The notes under the pieces are model-generated. The model was not told the DNA's origin, did not search any database, and saw only the letters and a program-made list of their open reading frames with translations. Both the position numbers and the translations under genes were made by a program. 64,000 nt of DNA from Aquiflexum balticum DSM 16537 (GTDB lineage: Bacteria; Bacteroidota; Bacteroidia; Cytophagales; Cyclobacteriaceae), in NCBI RefSeq assembly GCF_900176595.1, contig NZ_LT838813.1:1178001-1242000 (forward strand), given 5' to 3'. Below are positions 1 to 8,157 of the stretch, piece after piece. The stretch's first letter is position 1, and each line of letters begins with the position of its first letter.

Positions 1-256
1 TAATGCGATCCTACATGGCAATAATTTAGATGGTAATAAAAAAGTGGATTTGGAATTACACTTAGACGACAATCTTGTTAAATTCATTATTAAAGATGAA
101 GGAGAAGGCTTCGATTATGAAAATTTAATCGATCCAACTGAACCGGAAAACTTGGAAAAAACAGGAGGTAGGGGAATTTTCATTATGAAACATCTTTCTG
201 ATGAAGTCAAGTTTGATGATTCCGGAAGAAAAACAACTTTAACCTTCTACATGTAA
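1..256 (+). CDS. ATP-binding anti-sigma-type kinase, 3' part only
   Basis: C-terminal part of a GHKL/HATPase-fold protein of the RsbW/SpoIIAB type; the 5' end lies outside the window. The frame is open from base 2 and starts with NAILHGNN, the N-box that coordinates Mg-ATP. It continues through DEGEGFD (G1-box) and TGGRGIFIMKHLSDEV (G2 region). Family members bind anti-sigma-antagonist proteins or phosphorylate them on serine. The first in-frame start inside the window, a GTG at 44, is internal and not the real start. The stop is directly followed by the ybeY ATG, so the two are probably co-transcribed. The family is clear; the partner is unknown. Confidence 0.8.
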   Translation, partial: NAILHGNNLDGNKKVDLELHLDDNLVKFIIKDEGEGFDYENLIDPTEPENLEKTGGRGIFIMKHLSDEVKFDDSGRKTTLTFYM

Positions 257-676
257 ATGGCTATTTTATTTTTTGAGGAGGACATCAAATTTTCCTTAAA
301 TCAAAAAAACAAATACAAAAAGTGGCTTAAAGAAGTTGCTGACAGCGAAAATTACAAAATCAAGGAACTTAATTACATATTTTGTTCAGACGAGTATTTA
401 TATCAAATTAACCAGCAGTATTTAAATCACCATACCTATACAGACATCATCACTTTTGATAACTCAGAGGAAGCAAAATTAATTGAAGGTGATGTTTTTA
501 TTAGTATAGAGAGAATTAAAGAAAATGCCTTACGAGAAAAAAACTCATTTGAAAAAGAAATGTTAAGGGTAATGAGTCATGGACTTTTACACTTGATGGG
601 TTATAAAGACAAAAACCCAAAAGATAAAATATTGATGAGTCAAAGGGAAGATGAATCCATTTCTCTTTTTGAATAA
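257..676 (+). CDS. ybeY: Endoribonuclease YbeY (16S rRNA maturation)
   Basis: 139 aa, the usual length for YbeY, a metal-dependent single-strand endoribonuclease acting in 16S rRNA 3'-end maturation and ribosome quality control. The signature HGLLHLMGYKDK starts near residue 108. The first two His ligands are present, but the third position of the proteobacterial HGxLHLxGYDH motif is Lys-Asp-Lys rather than His; from memory this is normal for Bacteroidota YbeY. EYLHQ-like and TDIITFD segments also fit. The ATG follows the previous stop without a gap. Two parS-like sites lie just downstream, before mnmG. Confidence 0.9.
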   Translation: MAILFFEEDIKFSLNQKNKYKKWLKEVADSENYKIKELNYIFCSDEYLYQINQQYLNHHTYTDIITFDNSEEAKLIEGDVFISIERIKENALREKNSFEKEMLRVMSHGLLHLMGYKDKNPKDKILMSQREDESISLFE

Positions 677-681
677 ACCAA

Positions 682-697
682 AGTTCCACGTGAAACA
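682..697. promoter_or_regulatory. parS-like ParB site (1)
   Basis: A 16-mer centred on CACGTG (687-692) matches the consensus TGTTTCACGTGAAACA at 14 of 16 positions, differing at the first and fifth bases. parS sites are bound by ParB and cluster near bacterial replication origins. It lies in the ybeY-mnmG intergenic region, 48 bp before a better copy. Confidence 0.65.
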
Positions 698-729
698 ATT
701 TCTTCAGACAGCTACAAGTCAAGGTAAAT

Positions 730-745
730 AGTTTCACGTGAAACA
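730..745. promoter_or_regulatory. parS-like ParB site (2)
   Basis: AGTTTCACGTGAAACA matches the parS consensus at 15 of 16 positions (only the first base differs) and is palindromic around CACGTG at 735-740. It lies 16 bp before the mnmG start codon. Together with the copy at 682-697 it makes ParB binding here credible. Confidence 0.75.
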
Positions 746-761
746 TTAAAAAAATAAAATT

Positions 762-2627
762 ATGTTTCCGATATACGATGTGATAGTTGTAGGGGCTGGG
801 CACGCTGGCTGTGAGGCAGCAAATGCAGCTGCAAAGATGGGTTCTAAAGTGCTTTTATGTACTATGAACATGAACACCATTGCGCAGATGTCCTGTAATC
901 CTGCAATGGGCGGAGTTGCGAAAGGACAAATCGTAAGAGAAATTGATGCGCTTGGAGGAATGTCAGGAATCATCTCAGATAAATCAATGATCCAATTTCG
1001 CATGCTGAACAGATCAAAGGGCCCTGCAATGTGGTCCCCGAGATCTCAAAATGACAGGATGAGATTTGCGGAAGAATGGAGATTGGCACTAGAAGCAAAC
1101 CCCAATGTTGATTTTTGGCAGGAAATGATCAGTGGCTTGATCGTTAAAAACAACTGCGTCAAAGGAGTAAGAACTGGAATAGGTCTAGAAATATATAGTA
1201 AATCAGTGGTATTGACCAATGGTACGTTTTTAAATGGGTTAATTCACATTGGAGAAAAACAGTTTGGAGGCGGAAGAACAGGAGAAGCAGCTGCAAAAGG
1301 AATTACGGAGCAATTGGTTCAACTGGGTTTTGAAGCCGGGCGAATGAAAACAGGAACTCCGCCAAGGGTAGACGGTAGATCATTGGATTATACCAAAATG
1401 GAAGTTCAATATGGAGATGAACATCCAGAGAAGTTTTCTTATTCAGATGAAACCCAGCCATTGAAAGAACAGAGAACATGCTGGATTACCTATACCAATA
1501 AAGAAGTACATCAAACTCTTGAAACAGGATTTGACCGCTCTCCGATGTTCAATGGCAGAATCCAAGGCTTAGGACCAAGATACTGCCCTTCTATCGAGGA
1601 TAAAATAAACAGATTTGCTGAAAGAGAAAGACATCAGATCTTTGTTGAGCCCGAAGGTTGGAACACTGTGGAAATATACGTGAACGGATTTTCGACATCG
1701 CTTCCTGAAGACGTACAATATGCTGCGCTAAGAAAAATCGAGGGATTTGAAAATGCAAAAATGTTCAGACCAGGATATGCAATAGAATATGATTATTTTC
1801 CTCCTACACAATTGAGATTGACACTTGAAACACAATTAATAGAAAACCTCTATTTCGCAGGACAAATCAACGGGACAACAGGTTACGAAGAAGCTGCTTC
1901 CCAGGGTTTAGTAGCAGGAATAAATGCTTCCAGGAAAGTCCACGATAAAGAGCCTTTCCTTTTAAAAAGATCAGATGCATATATAGGGGTACTCATTGAC
2001 GACTTAATCAATAAAGGGACCGAAGAACCATACAGGATGTTTACATCCAGGGCAGAATTCCGGCTATTGCTGAGACAGGATAATGCAGATTTAAGGCTTA
2101 CCCAAATAGGGCATCAGTTAGGATTAGCAGACGACCAACGTTTGGAAAAAATGTTGGATAAAAAATCCGATACCGCAAAACTGATCAATGACCTAAAGCA
2201 AAAAAAATTGTCTCCGGATATCATCAATGAAGGCTTGGAAGAGTTCGATACCGCTACAATAAAAGAAAAAATCTCTATTGAAAAACTTTTGAAAAGACCA
2301 CATCTAGGTTTATCCAAAATTATTGAACTTGATAAAGATCTAAAAATATACCTGTCCAAATACAACAAAGATGTCTTAGAACAGGCAGAAATACAGATCA
2401 AGTACGAAAGCTATATTGAAAAGGAACAACAGATGGTAGAAAAAATAAACAATATGGAAAACTATAAAATTCCTATAGCTTTTGACTACCTGGCTATTCC
2501 TGCTTTATCAGCTGAGGGAAAACAGAAATTGAATAAAGTAAAGCCTGAAACATTAGGACAAGCCTCACGGATAAGCGGCGTCTCCCCAGCAGATCTATCA
2601 ATTCTCACTGTCTACTTAGGAAGATAA
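762..2627 (+). CDS. mnmG: tRNA uridine-5-carboxymethylaminomethyl modification enzyme MnmG (GidA)
   Basis: 621 aa, full length. With MnmE it installs (carboxymethyl)aminomethyl at C5 of wobble U34 in some tRNAs, using FAD, NADH and methylene-THF. Seen: N-terminal FAD-binding Rossmann motif GAGHAG (about residues 11-16), the family blocks CNPAMGGVAKGQIVREIDAL and AMWSPRSQNDR, a GFSTSLPEDVQ block, and the C-terminal helical domain that contacts tRNA and MnmE. mnmG is often close to the chromosome origin; here parS-like sites lie immediately upstream. Its stop overlaps the next start by one base (TAATG), so translation is probably coupled to the methyltransferase gene. Confidence 0.97.
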   Translation: MFPIYDVIVVGAGHAGCEAANAAAKMGSKVLLCTMNMNTIAQMSCNPAMGGVAKGQIVREIDALGGMSGIISDKSMIQFRMLNRSKGPAMWSPRSQNDRMRFAEEWRLALEANPNVDFWQEMISGLIVKNNCVKGVRTGIGLEIYSKSVVLTNGTFLNGLIHIGEKQFGGGRTGEAAAKGITEQLVQLGFEAGRMKTGTPPRVDGRSLDYTKMEVQYGDEHPEKFSYSDETQPLKEQRTCWITYTNKEVHQTLETGFDRSPMFNGRIQGLGPRYCPSIEDKINRFAERERHQIFVEPEGWNTVEIYVNGFSTSLPEDVQYAALRKIEGFENAKMFRPGYAIEYDYFPPTQLRLTLETQLIENLYFAGQINGTTGYEEAASQGLVAGINASRKVHDKEPFLLKRSDAYIGVLIDDLINKGTEEPYRMFTSRAEFRLLLRQDNADLRLTQIGHQLGLADDQRLEKMLDKKSDTAKLINDLKQKKLSPDIINEGLEEFDTATIKEKISIEKLLKRPHLGLSKIIELDKDLKIYLSKYNKDVLEQAEIQIKYESYIEKEQQMVEKINNMENYKIPIAFDYLAIPALSAEGKQKLNKVKPETLGQASRISGVSPADLSILTVYLGR

Positions 2628-3526
2628 TGTCAATGGAAAGGTTAACCAAATGCCCACTATGCAAAAGTGGGCTTTTTCTTAATCACTCAGAAGTAAAAGA
2701 TCATTCCGTAAGCGGTGAAACATTTTTTCTATGTCAATGCAGCAATTGTAAACTTATATTTACCAATCCCAGACCATCAATAGAATTTATAGGTAAGTAT
2801 TATGAATCGGAGGAATATATTTCCCACCAAAATAAATCGACCAATCTAACAAATAAATTATACAAATTTGTCCGCCAATTAACGATACGAAAAAAGGTAG
2901 CACTGATAAATATGCTTCACCCAAACAAAGGAAAACTATTGGACATTGGCTGCGGTACAGGTTATTTTATTGAAGCAGCAGAAATAAGTGAATGGAAGGT
3001 AAAAGGTATAGAACCTAACAGTACAGCACGAAAGATAGCACAGAGTAAAAATTTGAAAGTATCAGAATCACTCAAGAATATCAACGATAATAAAAAATTC
3101 GACGTAATCACACTTTTTCATGTGTTGGAACATATGCACAATTTAAGAAAATCAACAAAGAAGATTGTTGAACTATTAAATGATAACGGAACATTAATAA
3201 TCGCTGTACCAAATTTCGTCTCATTCGATTCCAAATATTATGGATCAAATTGGGCAGCATTGGATGTTCCCAGGCATCTATACCATTTCAATAAAATATC
3301 CGTTCAAAAATTGGCCGAAGAATTCAATCTACGGATTACTGAAACCAAACCAATGAAATTTGATAGCTTCTACGTTTCAATCTTAAGTGAAAAATATCTA
3401 AAACCTAATAACAATAGCATACTACATTTGATAAAAGGTGCCATAAATGGGTTAAAATCAAATATTTGGGCTAAAAACAATGAAAATAATTATTCTAGCT
3501 TATTATTCATTTTAAAGAAAAAATGA
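2627..3526 (+). CDS. Class I SAM-dependent methyltransferase with N-terminal Zn-binding motif
   Basis: 299 aa. The N-terminus has two Cys pairs (CPLC near residue 9, then CQCSNC near 38) that look like a zinc knuckle. LLDIGCGTGYF (about residues 104-114) is SAM motif I, and FDVITLFHVLEHMHN a motif II/III region typical of the Methyltransf_23/UbiG-like group. The substrate cannot be read from sequence. It is tightly packed: it overlaps the mnmG stop by one base and its own stop overlaps the next start by four (ATGA), consistent with one operon. Confidence 0.85.
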   Translation: MSMERLTKCPLCKSGLFLNHSEVKDHSVSGETFFLCQCSNCKLIFTNPRPSIEFIGKYYESEEYISHQNKSTNLTNKLYKFVRQLTIRKKVALINMLHPNKGKLLDIGCGTGYFIEAAEISEWKVKGIEPNSTARKIAQSKNLKVSESLKNINDNKKFDVITLFHVLEHMHNLRKSTKKIVELLNDNGTLIIAVPNFVSFDSKYYGSNWAALDVPRHLYHFNKISVQKLAEEFNLRITETKPMKFDSFYVSILSEKYLKPNNNSILHLIKGAINGLKSNIWAKNNENNYSSLLFILKKK

Positions 3527-5244
3527 GATTATACAATTACATAATATTAATTTATATATTTTTAGTAATAATATCTTGTGCTAAACAAAGCACACCTATG
3601 GGTGGTCCTAAAGATGAAGACCCCCCAAAACTTGTTGCTATGATTCCGGAATCGGGTTCTTTAAACAGCAAACCTAAAATAATAGAACTTGAGTTTGATG
3701 AATATATCAAAGTTGAAAATCCAAATAAACAGATTCTGATAACTCCTAGAATCAATAAGGATGAAATGGAAGTAAGTGCAGTCAAAAACAAGGTTATTAT
3801 AAAACTCAATCAAGATCTAGAAGACAGTACGACCTATGTATTCAATTTTCAAAAAACCATCAAAGACATAACTGAAAATAATGTACCCGAAAACTTGAAA
3901 CTGGTTTTTTCCACAGGCTCTCAAATAGATAGTCTTACATTCAGCGGGAATGTCGCTTACGTCTTTCCACAAAAAGATGAATCAATGAAAGATGTGTTGG
4001 TAGGATTATATACTTTGGATGATACCCTGGATATATTGACAGGTCCACCATATTATATAGGACAGACCGATTCAACAGGCAATTTTAACTTAACAAATAT
4101 AAGGTCCGGTGAATATAAAGCATACGCCTGGCATGATTCAAACAATTCTCTTAAGGCAGAAGAGAAATTGGAAAACTATGGATTCCTTGGAGATACTATC
4201 CGGATATTTGAAAATATATCACAGGCTCAATTTTACTTATCCAAAGCAGACCTTTCCGAATTTAAAGTAAACCGTGCCTCAACGGCAGGAACCAATTTTG
4301 ATATAGTTTTAAGTAAATTTCCAGTAGAAATTTCTATAGAAAATGAGGATTTAAACAAGAATTTGTTCTTTAGACAAAATGAAAAAACCATCAGAGTTTA
4401 TCATAAAACATTAATGAATGATAGTACTGCAATTAAACTAAATATCACCGATTCAGTAGGATACAAAATAGACACTTTAATCTATGCAAAATTTGAAGAA
4501 AGTGATAGAAATAAAGAAAAATTCGAACCAAGCATTCTCGCACCAAAGAACTTCTCCAAGAATTTATCATTGGATATACAATTCAATAAACCTCTTTTTG
4601 AAATAAATTATGATTCCCTTATTGTAAAATACGATACCGCATCGGTTATTGAAATAAGAAAGGACTGGACCTATTTTAAAGACAGTACAACACGAACACT
4701 GCTCACCATAGATATACCCATACCTGATACAATAGCTTCTGAAACATTCACCTTCTTAGCAGCTGATTCAAGCTTTACAGATATCGAAGGACTGTTCAAC
4801 GAAGCCAAATTAGAATCAAGCTATAAAAGATTAAAAAGCGAAGCCTTGGCAGAGGATATAACTGTCATAATCAATACCGAAGAACTACCGATTATTGTCC
4901 AAATTACTGATAAGCAAAATAAAGTTATTGCCGAAAATTATTTAACAGAAACGAACCAAACCATTTTTAAAAATATAGAACCTGGAGTTCACTTTATAAG
5001 AGCAATTATAGACAGGAATAAAAATAAGAGATGGGATACCTCAAATCTTAGAAATAATTTACAATCAGAGCCTGTCTATTACTTACTAAATGAAAATGAT
5101 AACAACTCCAAAGACACAACTATAAGGGCAGGCTGGGCATTGGAAGTAACCATACAACCCAACAATCCAGTAGGAATACAAACAAACTCAATTCAAAAAG
5201 ACCGAAATGAAAAAATAAATCAAGAAAATAATGTAGATAAGTGA
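3523..5244 (+). CDS. Ig-like (SbsA/Big_5-type) domain lipoprotein
   Basis: 573 aa. The N-terminal hydrophobic segment ends in a lipobox (VIISC, Cys near residue 19), so it is an exported lipoprotein. Directly after it comes TPMGGPKDEDPPKL and SGSLNSKPKIIELEFDEYI, the opening of the bacterial Ig-like (Big_5) domain common in Bacteroidota lipoproteins. A central part resembles a carboxypeptidase-regulatory-like beta sandwich (DSTGNFNLTNIRSGEYKAYA). Probable outer-membrane or periplasmic structural role; no catalytic motif seen. It overlaps the methyltransferase gene by four bases and is the last gene before the AT-rich origin-like region. Confidence 0.8.
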   Translation: MRLYNYIILIYIFLVIISCAKQSTPMGGPKDEDPPKLVAMIPESGSLNSKPKIIELEFDEYIKVENPNKQILITPRINKDEMEVSAVKNKVIIKLNQDLEDSTTYVFNFQKTIKDITENNVPENLKLVFSTGSQIDSLTFSGNVAYVFPQKDESMKDVLVGLYTLDDTLDILTGPPYYIGQTDSTGNFNLTNIRSGEYKAYAWHDSNNSLKAEEKLENYGFLGDTIRIFENISQAQFYLSKADLSEFKVNRASTAGTNFDIVLSKFPVEISIENEDLNKNLFFRQNEKTIRVYHKTLMNDSTAIKLNITDSVGYKIDTLIYAKFEESDRNKEKFEPSILAPKNFSKNLSLDIQFNKPLFEINYDSLIVKYDTASVIEIRKDWTYFKDSTTRTLLTIDIPIPDTIASETFTFLAADSSFTDIEGLFNEAKLESSYKRLKSEALAEDITVIINTEELPIIVQITDKQNKVIAENYLTETNQTIFKNIEPGVHFIRAIIDRNKNKRWDTSNLRNNLQSEPVYYLLNENDNNSKDTTIRAGWALEVTIQPNNPVGIQTNSIQKDRNEKINQENNVDK

Positions 5245-5701
5245 CCAAAATAGTGTGTACAAGCTTAAATAACTTGGGTATAAACCGGCACTTATACCGG
5301 ACAATAAACAAAATACAACACAATTAGAGATAACCGAAATTTAAGTGCCATTTCATCCACACTTATAAACATTTCCATGAACACAAACTTATACTAGGTT
5401 ATCTATTACAGACTAATCCACATAATCTGATTCCAATTATATAAACTAAACAAAACCAGAGAATTAAGCCAAAATTTAATGTTAAAAGAATGTGAATAGA
5501 TTATGAATAAAGTCATTCACCACTGTTGATTAATAAAAGACAAAAACTTACCCACAAATCCACACCTTAATAACTTTAATAGTTTTATTTAATTAAATAA
5601 AATAATATAAATATAAGTCTGTGAATAAAGCTCAAAAATTGGTCTTTGGATAACTGAGGTCTTTTTCATAATTTGACGTTCTGTCTCTAACCCAAAATAA
5701 T
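5245..5701. other. Candidate replication origin region (oriC-like), gene-free
   Basis: 457 bp with no credible ORF. It holds a cluster of DnaA-box-like 9-mers, each one mismatch from TTATCCACA: 5353-5361, 5414-5422, 5548-5556, and on the other strand 5620-5628 and 5645-5653. Weaker ones lie at 5491-5499 and 5556-5564. None is perfect. Between the right-hand boxes lies an almost pure A/T stretch (about 5567-5616) that could serve as an unwinding element. A 7-bp inverted repeat (GGTATAA/TTATACC) is at 5277-5298. mnmG and two parS-like sites are 4.5 kb away. Origin function is inferred. Confidence 0.5.
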
Positions 5702-7459
5702 ATGCAGATCAGCAGACTATTTGATTTGATCAATTATCAGATTGCCAACTTTGATAAAGAAGATGCTTTGGCCCAAAAAATTAACGGGCAATGGAAAAAA
5801 TATTCCTCCAGAGATCTGAAAACAATCGTAGACAATTTAAGTCTTGCATTTTTAAAATCAGGAATTCACCAGGATGATAAAGTAGCAATTATATCCAATA
5901 ACAGACCTGAATGGAATTTTATTGATTTGGCTTTGCAGCAAATTGGGGCTATCTCAGTTCCCATGTATCCAACCATATCTGCAGATGATTACAATTATAT
6001 TTTCAATCATGCCGAAGTAAAAAAGGTTTTTGTTGGTGATGAAGAGATACTGGAAAAAGCAAAAGAAGCATCCAAAAATATGGATGTACAGATTTTTTCC
6101 TTTGATAAAATTTCCGGCTGTGATTATTGGGAAGATTTTATGCTATCCGGGGAATCCGGCAATATTGCTGAACTTGATTCCATTAAGGAAACAATCAAAA
6201 CTGATGATCTTTTTACAATAATTTATACCTCAGGTACAACAGGACGACCCAAAGGGGTAATGCTGACCCATGGGAATGTGATCCATAATCTTTTTGCGAT
6301 TGAAGACCGGATTATTGTTTCAAAGGGGATTGGAAAGGCCCTGAGCTTTCTTCCGCTCTGTCATATTTACGAGAGAACAGGTTCCTTCTGCTTTTTGTAC
6401 ATGGGAATTTCCATCTATTATGCGGAAAACATGGAAACCATTGGAGACAATCTCAAAGAGATTCAACCACATGTATTCAATACTGTACCACGCTTATTGG
6501 AAAAGGTATATGATAAAATCGTATCAAAAGGTTATGAACTTACAGGTGTTAAGAAATCATTGTTTTTTTGGGCGCTTAATTTGGGATTGAAATACGAACC
6601 AAACAAAGACCAAGGTGCTTGGTACAATTTTCAGTTGAAAATGGCCAATAAAATTATTTTTAGTAAATGGAGAGAGGCATTGGGCGGAAATATCATGCAG
6701 ATAAATTCCGGAGCTTCTGCACTTCAAGCCAGATTGGCAAGGGTATTCTGGGCAGCTCAAATTCCCGTATGCGAGGGCTATGGTTTGACAGAAACTTCCC
6801 CCGTGATTTCAGCCTCAATCTGTAACCACAAAGATATCCGGATCGGTATGGTCGGAAAACTTGTCAAGGATGTAGAGGTTAAAATTGCGGCTGACGGTGA
6901 AATTCTGGCTAAAGGTCCAAACATCATGCAGGGTTATTATAAGCAACCGGAGCTGACAGCTGAAGTTCTTGAGCCGGATGGATGGTTCCATACAGGTGAT
7001 ATCGGTGAATTGGATAAGGATAATTATCTCAAGATTACTGATAGGAAAAAAGAGATGTTCAAAACCTCAGGCGGCAAATACATTGCCCCTCAGCCTATGG
7101 AGAATAAGTATAAAGAATCTCCTGTAATCGAACAGGTCATTGTAGTCGGAGAAAATAAAAATTATCCGGCAGCTTTGATTGTTCCGAGTCTACAGGGATT
7201 GAAAGATTGGTGCAAACACAAAGACATTCCTTACACTTCGGATGAAGAAATGCTCAAAAAACCTGAAATTTTGGACAAATTCCAAAAGGATATAGATGAA
7301 CTCAACAAGTACTTTGGAAAATGGGAACAGGTCAAAAAATTCAAAGTACTCAATGCCCAATGGGGAGTGGATACCGGGGAATTAACGCCTACTATGAAAT
7401 TAAAAAGGAAAGTTATTCATCAAAAATTTGCCAAAGAAATTGAAGAGCTTTATAAATAG
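5702..7459 (+). CDS. Long-chain fatty-acid-CoA ligase (AMP-forming)
   Basis: 585 aa, ANL superfamily, FadD15/FACL type. It activates fatty acids to acyl-CoA via acyl-AMP. Seen: P-loop-like motif YTSGTTGRPKGVM (from about residue 175), PLCHIYERTG, the GYGLTETSPV adenylate-binding motif, GWFHTGDIGELD, and DRKKEMFKTSGGKYIAP with the C-terminal catalytic region; the final WEQVKKF and ELTPTMKLKR are typical of long-chain enzymes. Its position before a MarR regulator and beta-oxidation genes supports a role in fatty-acid uptake and degradation. A strong terminator follows, so it is a separate transcript from the fad genes. Confidence 0.93.
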   Translation: MQISRLFDLINYQIANFDKEDALAQKINGQWKKYSSRDLKTIVDNLSLAFLKSGIHQDDKVAIISNNRPEWNFIDLALQQIGAISVPMYPTISADDYNYIFNHAEVKKVFVGDEEILEKAKEASKNMDVQIFSFDKISGCDYWEDFMLSGESGNIAELDSIKETIKTDDLFTIIYTSGTTGRPKGVMLTHGNVIHNLFAIEDRIIVSKGIGKALSFLPLCHIYERTGSFCFLYMGISIYYAENMETIGDNLKEIQPHVFNTVPRLLEKVYDKIVSKGYELTGVKKSLFFWALNLGLKYEPNKDQGAWYNFQLKMANKIIFSKWREALGGNIMQINSGASALQARLARVFWAAQIPVCEGYGLTETSPVISASICNHKDIRIGMVGKLVKDVEVKIAADGEILAKGPNIMQGYYKQPELTAEVLEPDGWFHTGDIGELDKDNYLKITDRKKEMFKTSGGKYIAPQPMENKYKESPVIEQVIVVGENKNYPAALIVPSLQGLKDWCKHKDIPYTSDEEMLKKPEILDKFQKDIDELNKYFGKWEQVKKFKVLNAQWGVDTGELTPTMKLKRKVIHQKFAKEIEELYK

Positions 7460-7523
7460 GACATAAAATTCACAAAATCATATTTTGAATTTTTGAAGTA
7501 AAATCTACTATATCCAATTATAT

Positions 7524-7562
7524 AAACTATATTCTGTAAATATTCAGAATATAGTTTTTTTT
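7524..7562 (+). terminator. Rho-independent terminator after acyl-CoA ligase
   Basis: Perfect 13-bp stem: AAACTATATTCTG (7524-7536) pairs with CAGAATATAGTTT (7545-7557), 8-nt loop, then a T run to 7562. It ends the transcript of the upstream ligase gene before the MarR gene. Confidence 0.85.
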
Positions 7563-7590
7563 ATGTCATTATTTTATCTGAATAATTTAT

Positions 7591-7631
7591 TATGCATGCA
7601 TAACTTTTTTCGTATTTAGTATGCATGCATA
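7591..7631. promoter_or_regulatory. Pair of identical palindromes, probable MarR operator
   Basis: TATGCATGCATA occurs twice, at 7591-7602 and 7620-7631, with centres 29 bp apart (nearly three helical turns, so on the same DNA face). The second copy ends 40 bp before the MarR start. A winged-helix dimer commonly autoregulates through such sites; the link to this regulator is inferred from position. Confidence 0.6.
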
Positions 7632-7670
7632 CAATATTTTTCTTAACTTAGTCGTATTAAAAAGATACCT

Positions 7671-8144
7671 ATGAAGCGAGAAGAAACAGTTGATTATCAC
7701 ATAAAGAGTGCTTGGCATGCCATATCGAGGATGTATAATCAAAAAGCTGTTCTGGAAGATTTTACTACAGCAATCGGTTTTGTATTGATCAATATCAATT
7801 CAAAAGAAGGTACTCCGGCTACCAAAATCGCTCCTTTGATGGGATTGGAAGCGAGAAGTCTGACCAGAATGCTTAAAAGTATGGAAGAAAAGGGTTTGAT
7901 TTTTAAAAAACCGGATCCTGTTGATAAAAGATCAGTTCGGATTTTTCTCACCCCTGAAGGAAAAAGGAAAAAAGAAATATCTGTCAAGACCATAAAGGAA
8001 TTCAATGAACAGGTAAGAGAAGTAGTCAGCGAAGAGGAATTGAATGATTTTTTTATGGTTTTCCAAAAGATTAATCAAGTGCTAGAAAATATACAATCAG
8101 AAACGATAAACCCCAATGCGTACGAAAATCTGTACGAACTCTAA
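7671..8144 (+). CDS. MarR-family transcriptional regulator, likely of the fad genes
   Basis: 157 aa winged-helix protein. Seen: N-terminal dimerisation helices, recognition region APLMGLEARSLTRMLKSMEE, and wing DPVDKRSVRIFLTPEGK with the conserved D-R pattern of MarR wings. It lies 13 bp before the beta-oxidation dehydrogenase and after two TATGCATGCATA palindromes, so it probably controls its own promoter and the downstream fatty-acid genes, perhaps with acyl-CoA as ligand. The ligand is a guess by analogy with other fatty-acid MarR regulators. Confidence 0.85.
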   Translation: MKREETVDYHIKSAWHAISRMYNQKAVLEDFTTAIGFVLININSKEGTPATKIAPLMGLEARSLTRMLKSMEEKGLIFKKPDPVDKRSVRIFLTPEGKRKKEISVKTIKEFNEQVREVVSEEELNDFFMVFQKINQVLENIQSETINPNAYENLYEL

Positions 8145-8157
8145 ATCCAATAATTTT

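Noticed and set aside
8116..8157. Upstream start for the FadN-type gene
   Set aside because: It would overlap the MarR gene by 29 bases and adds 14 residues unlike the family; ATG 8158 gives the normal N-terminus right before the Rossmann motif.
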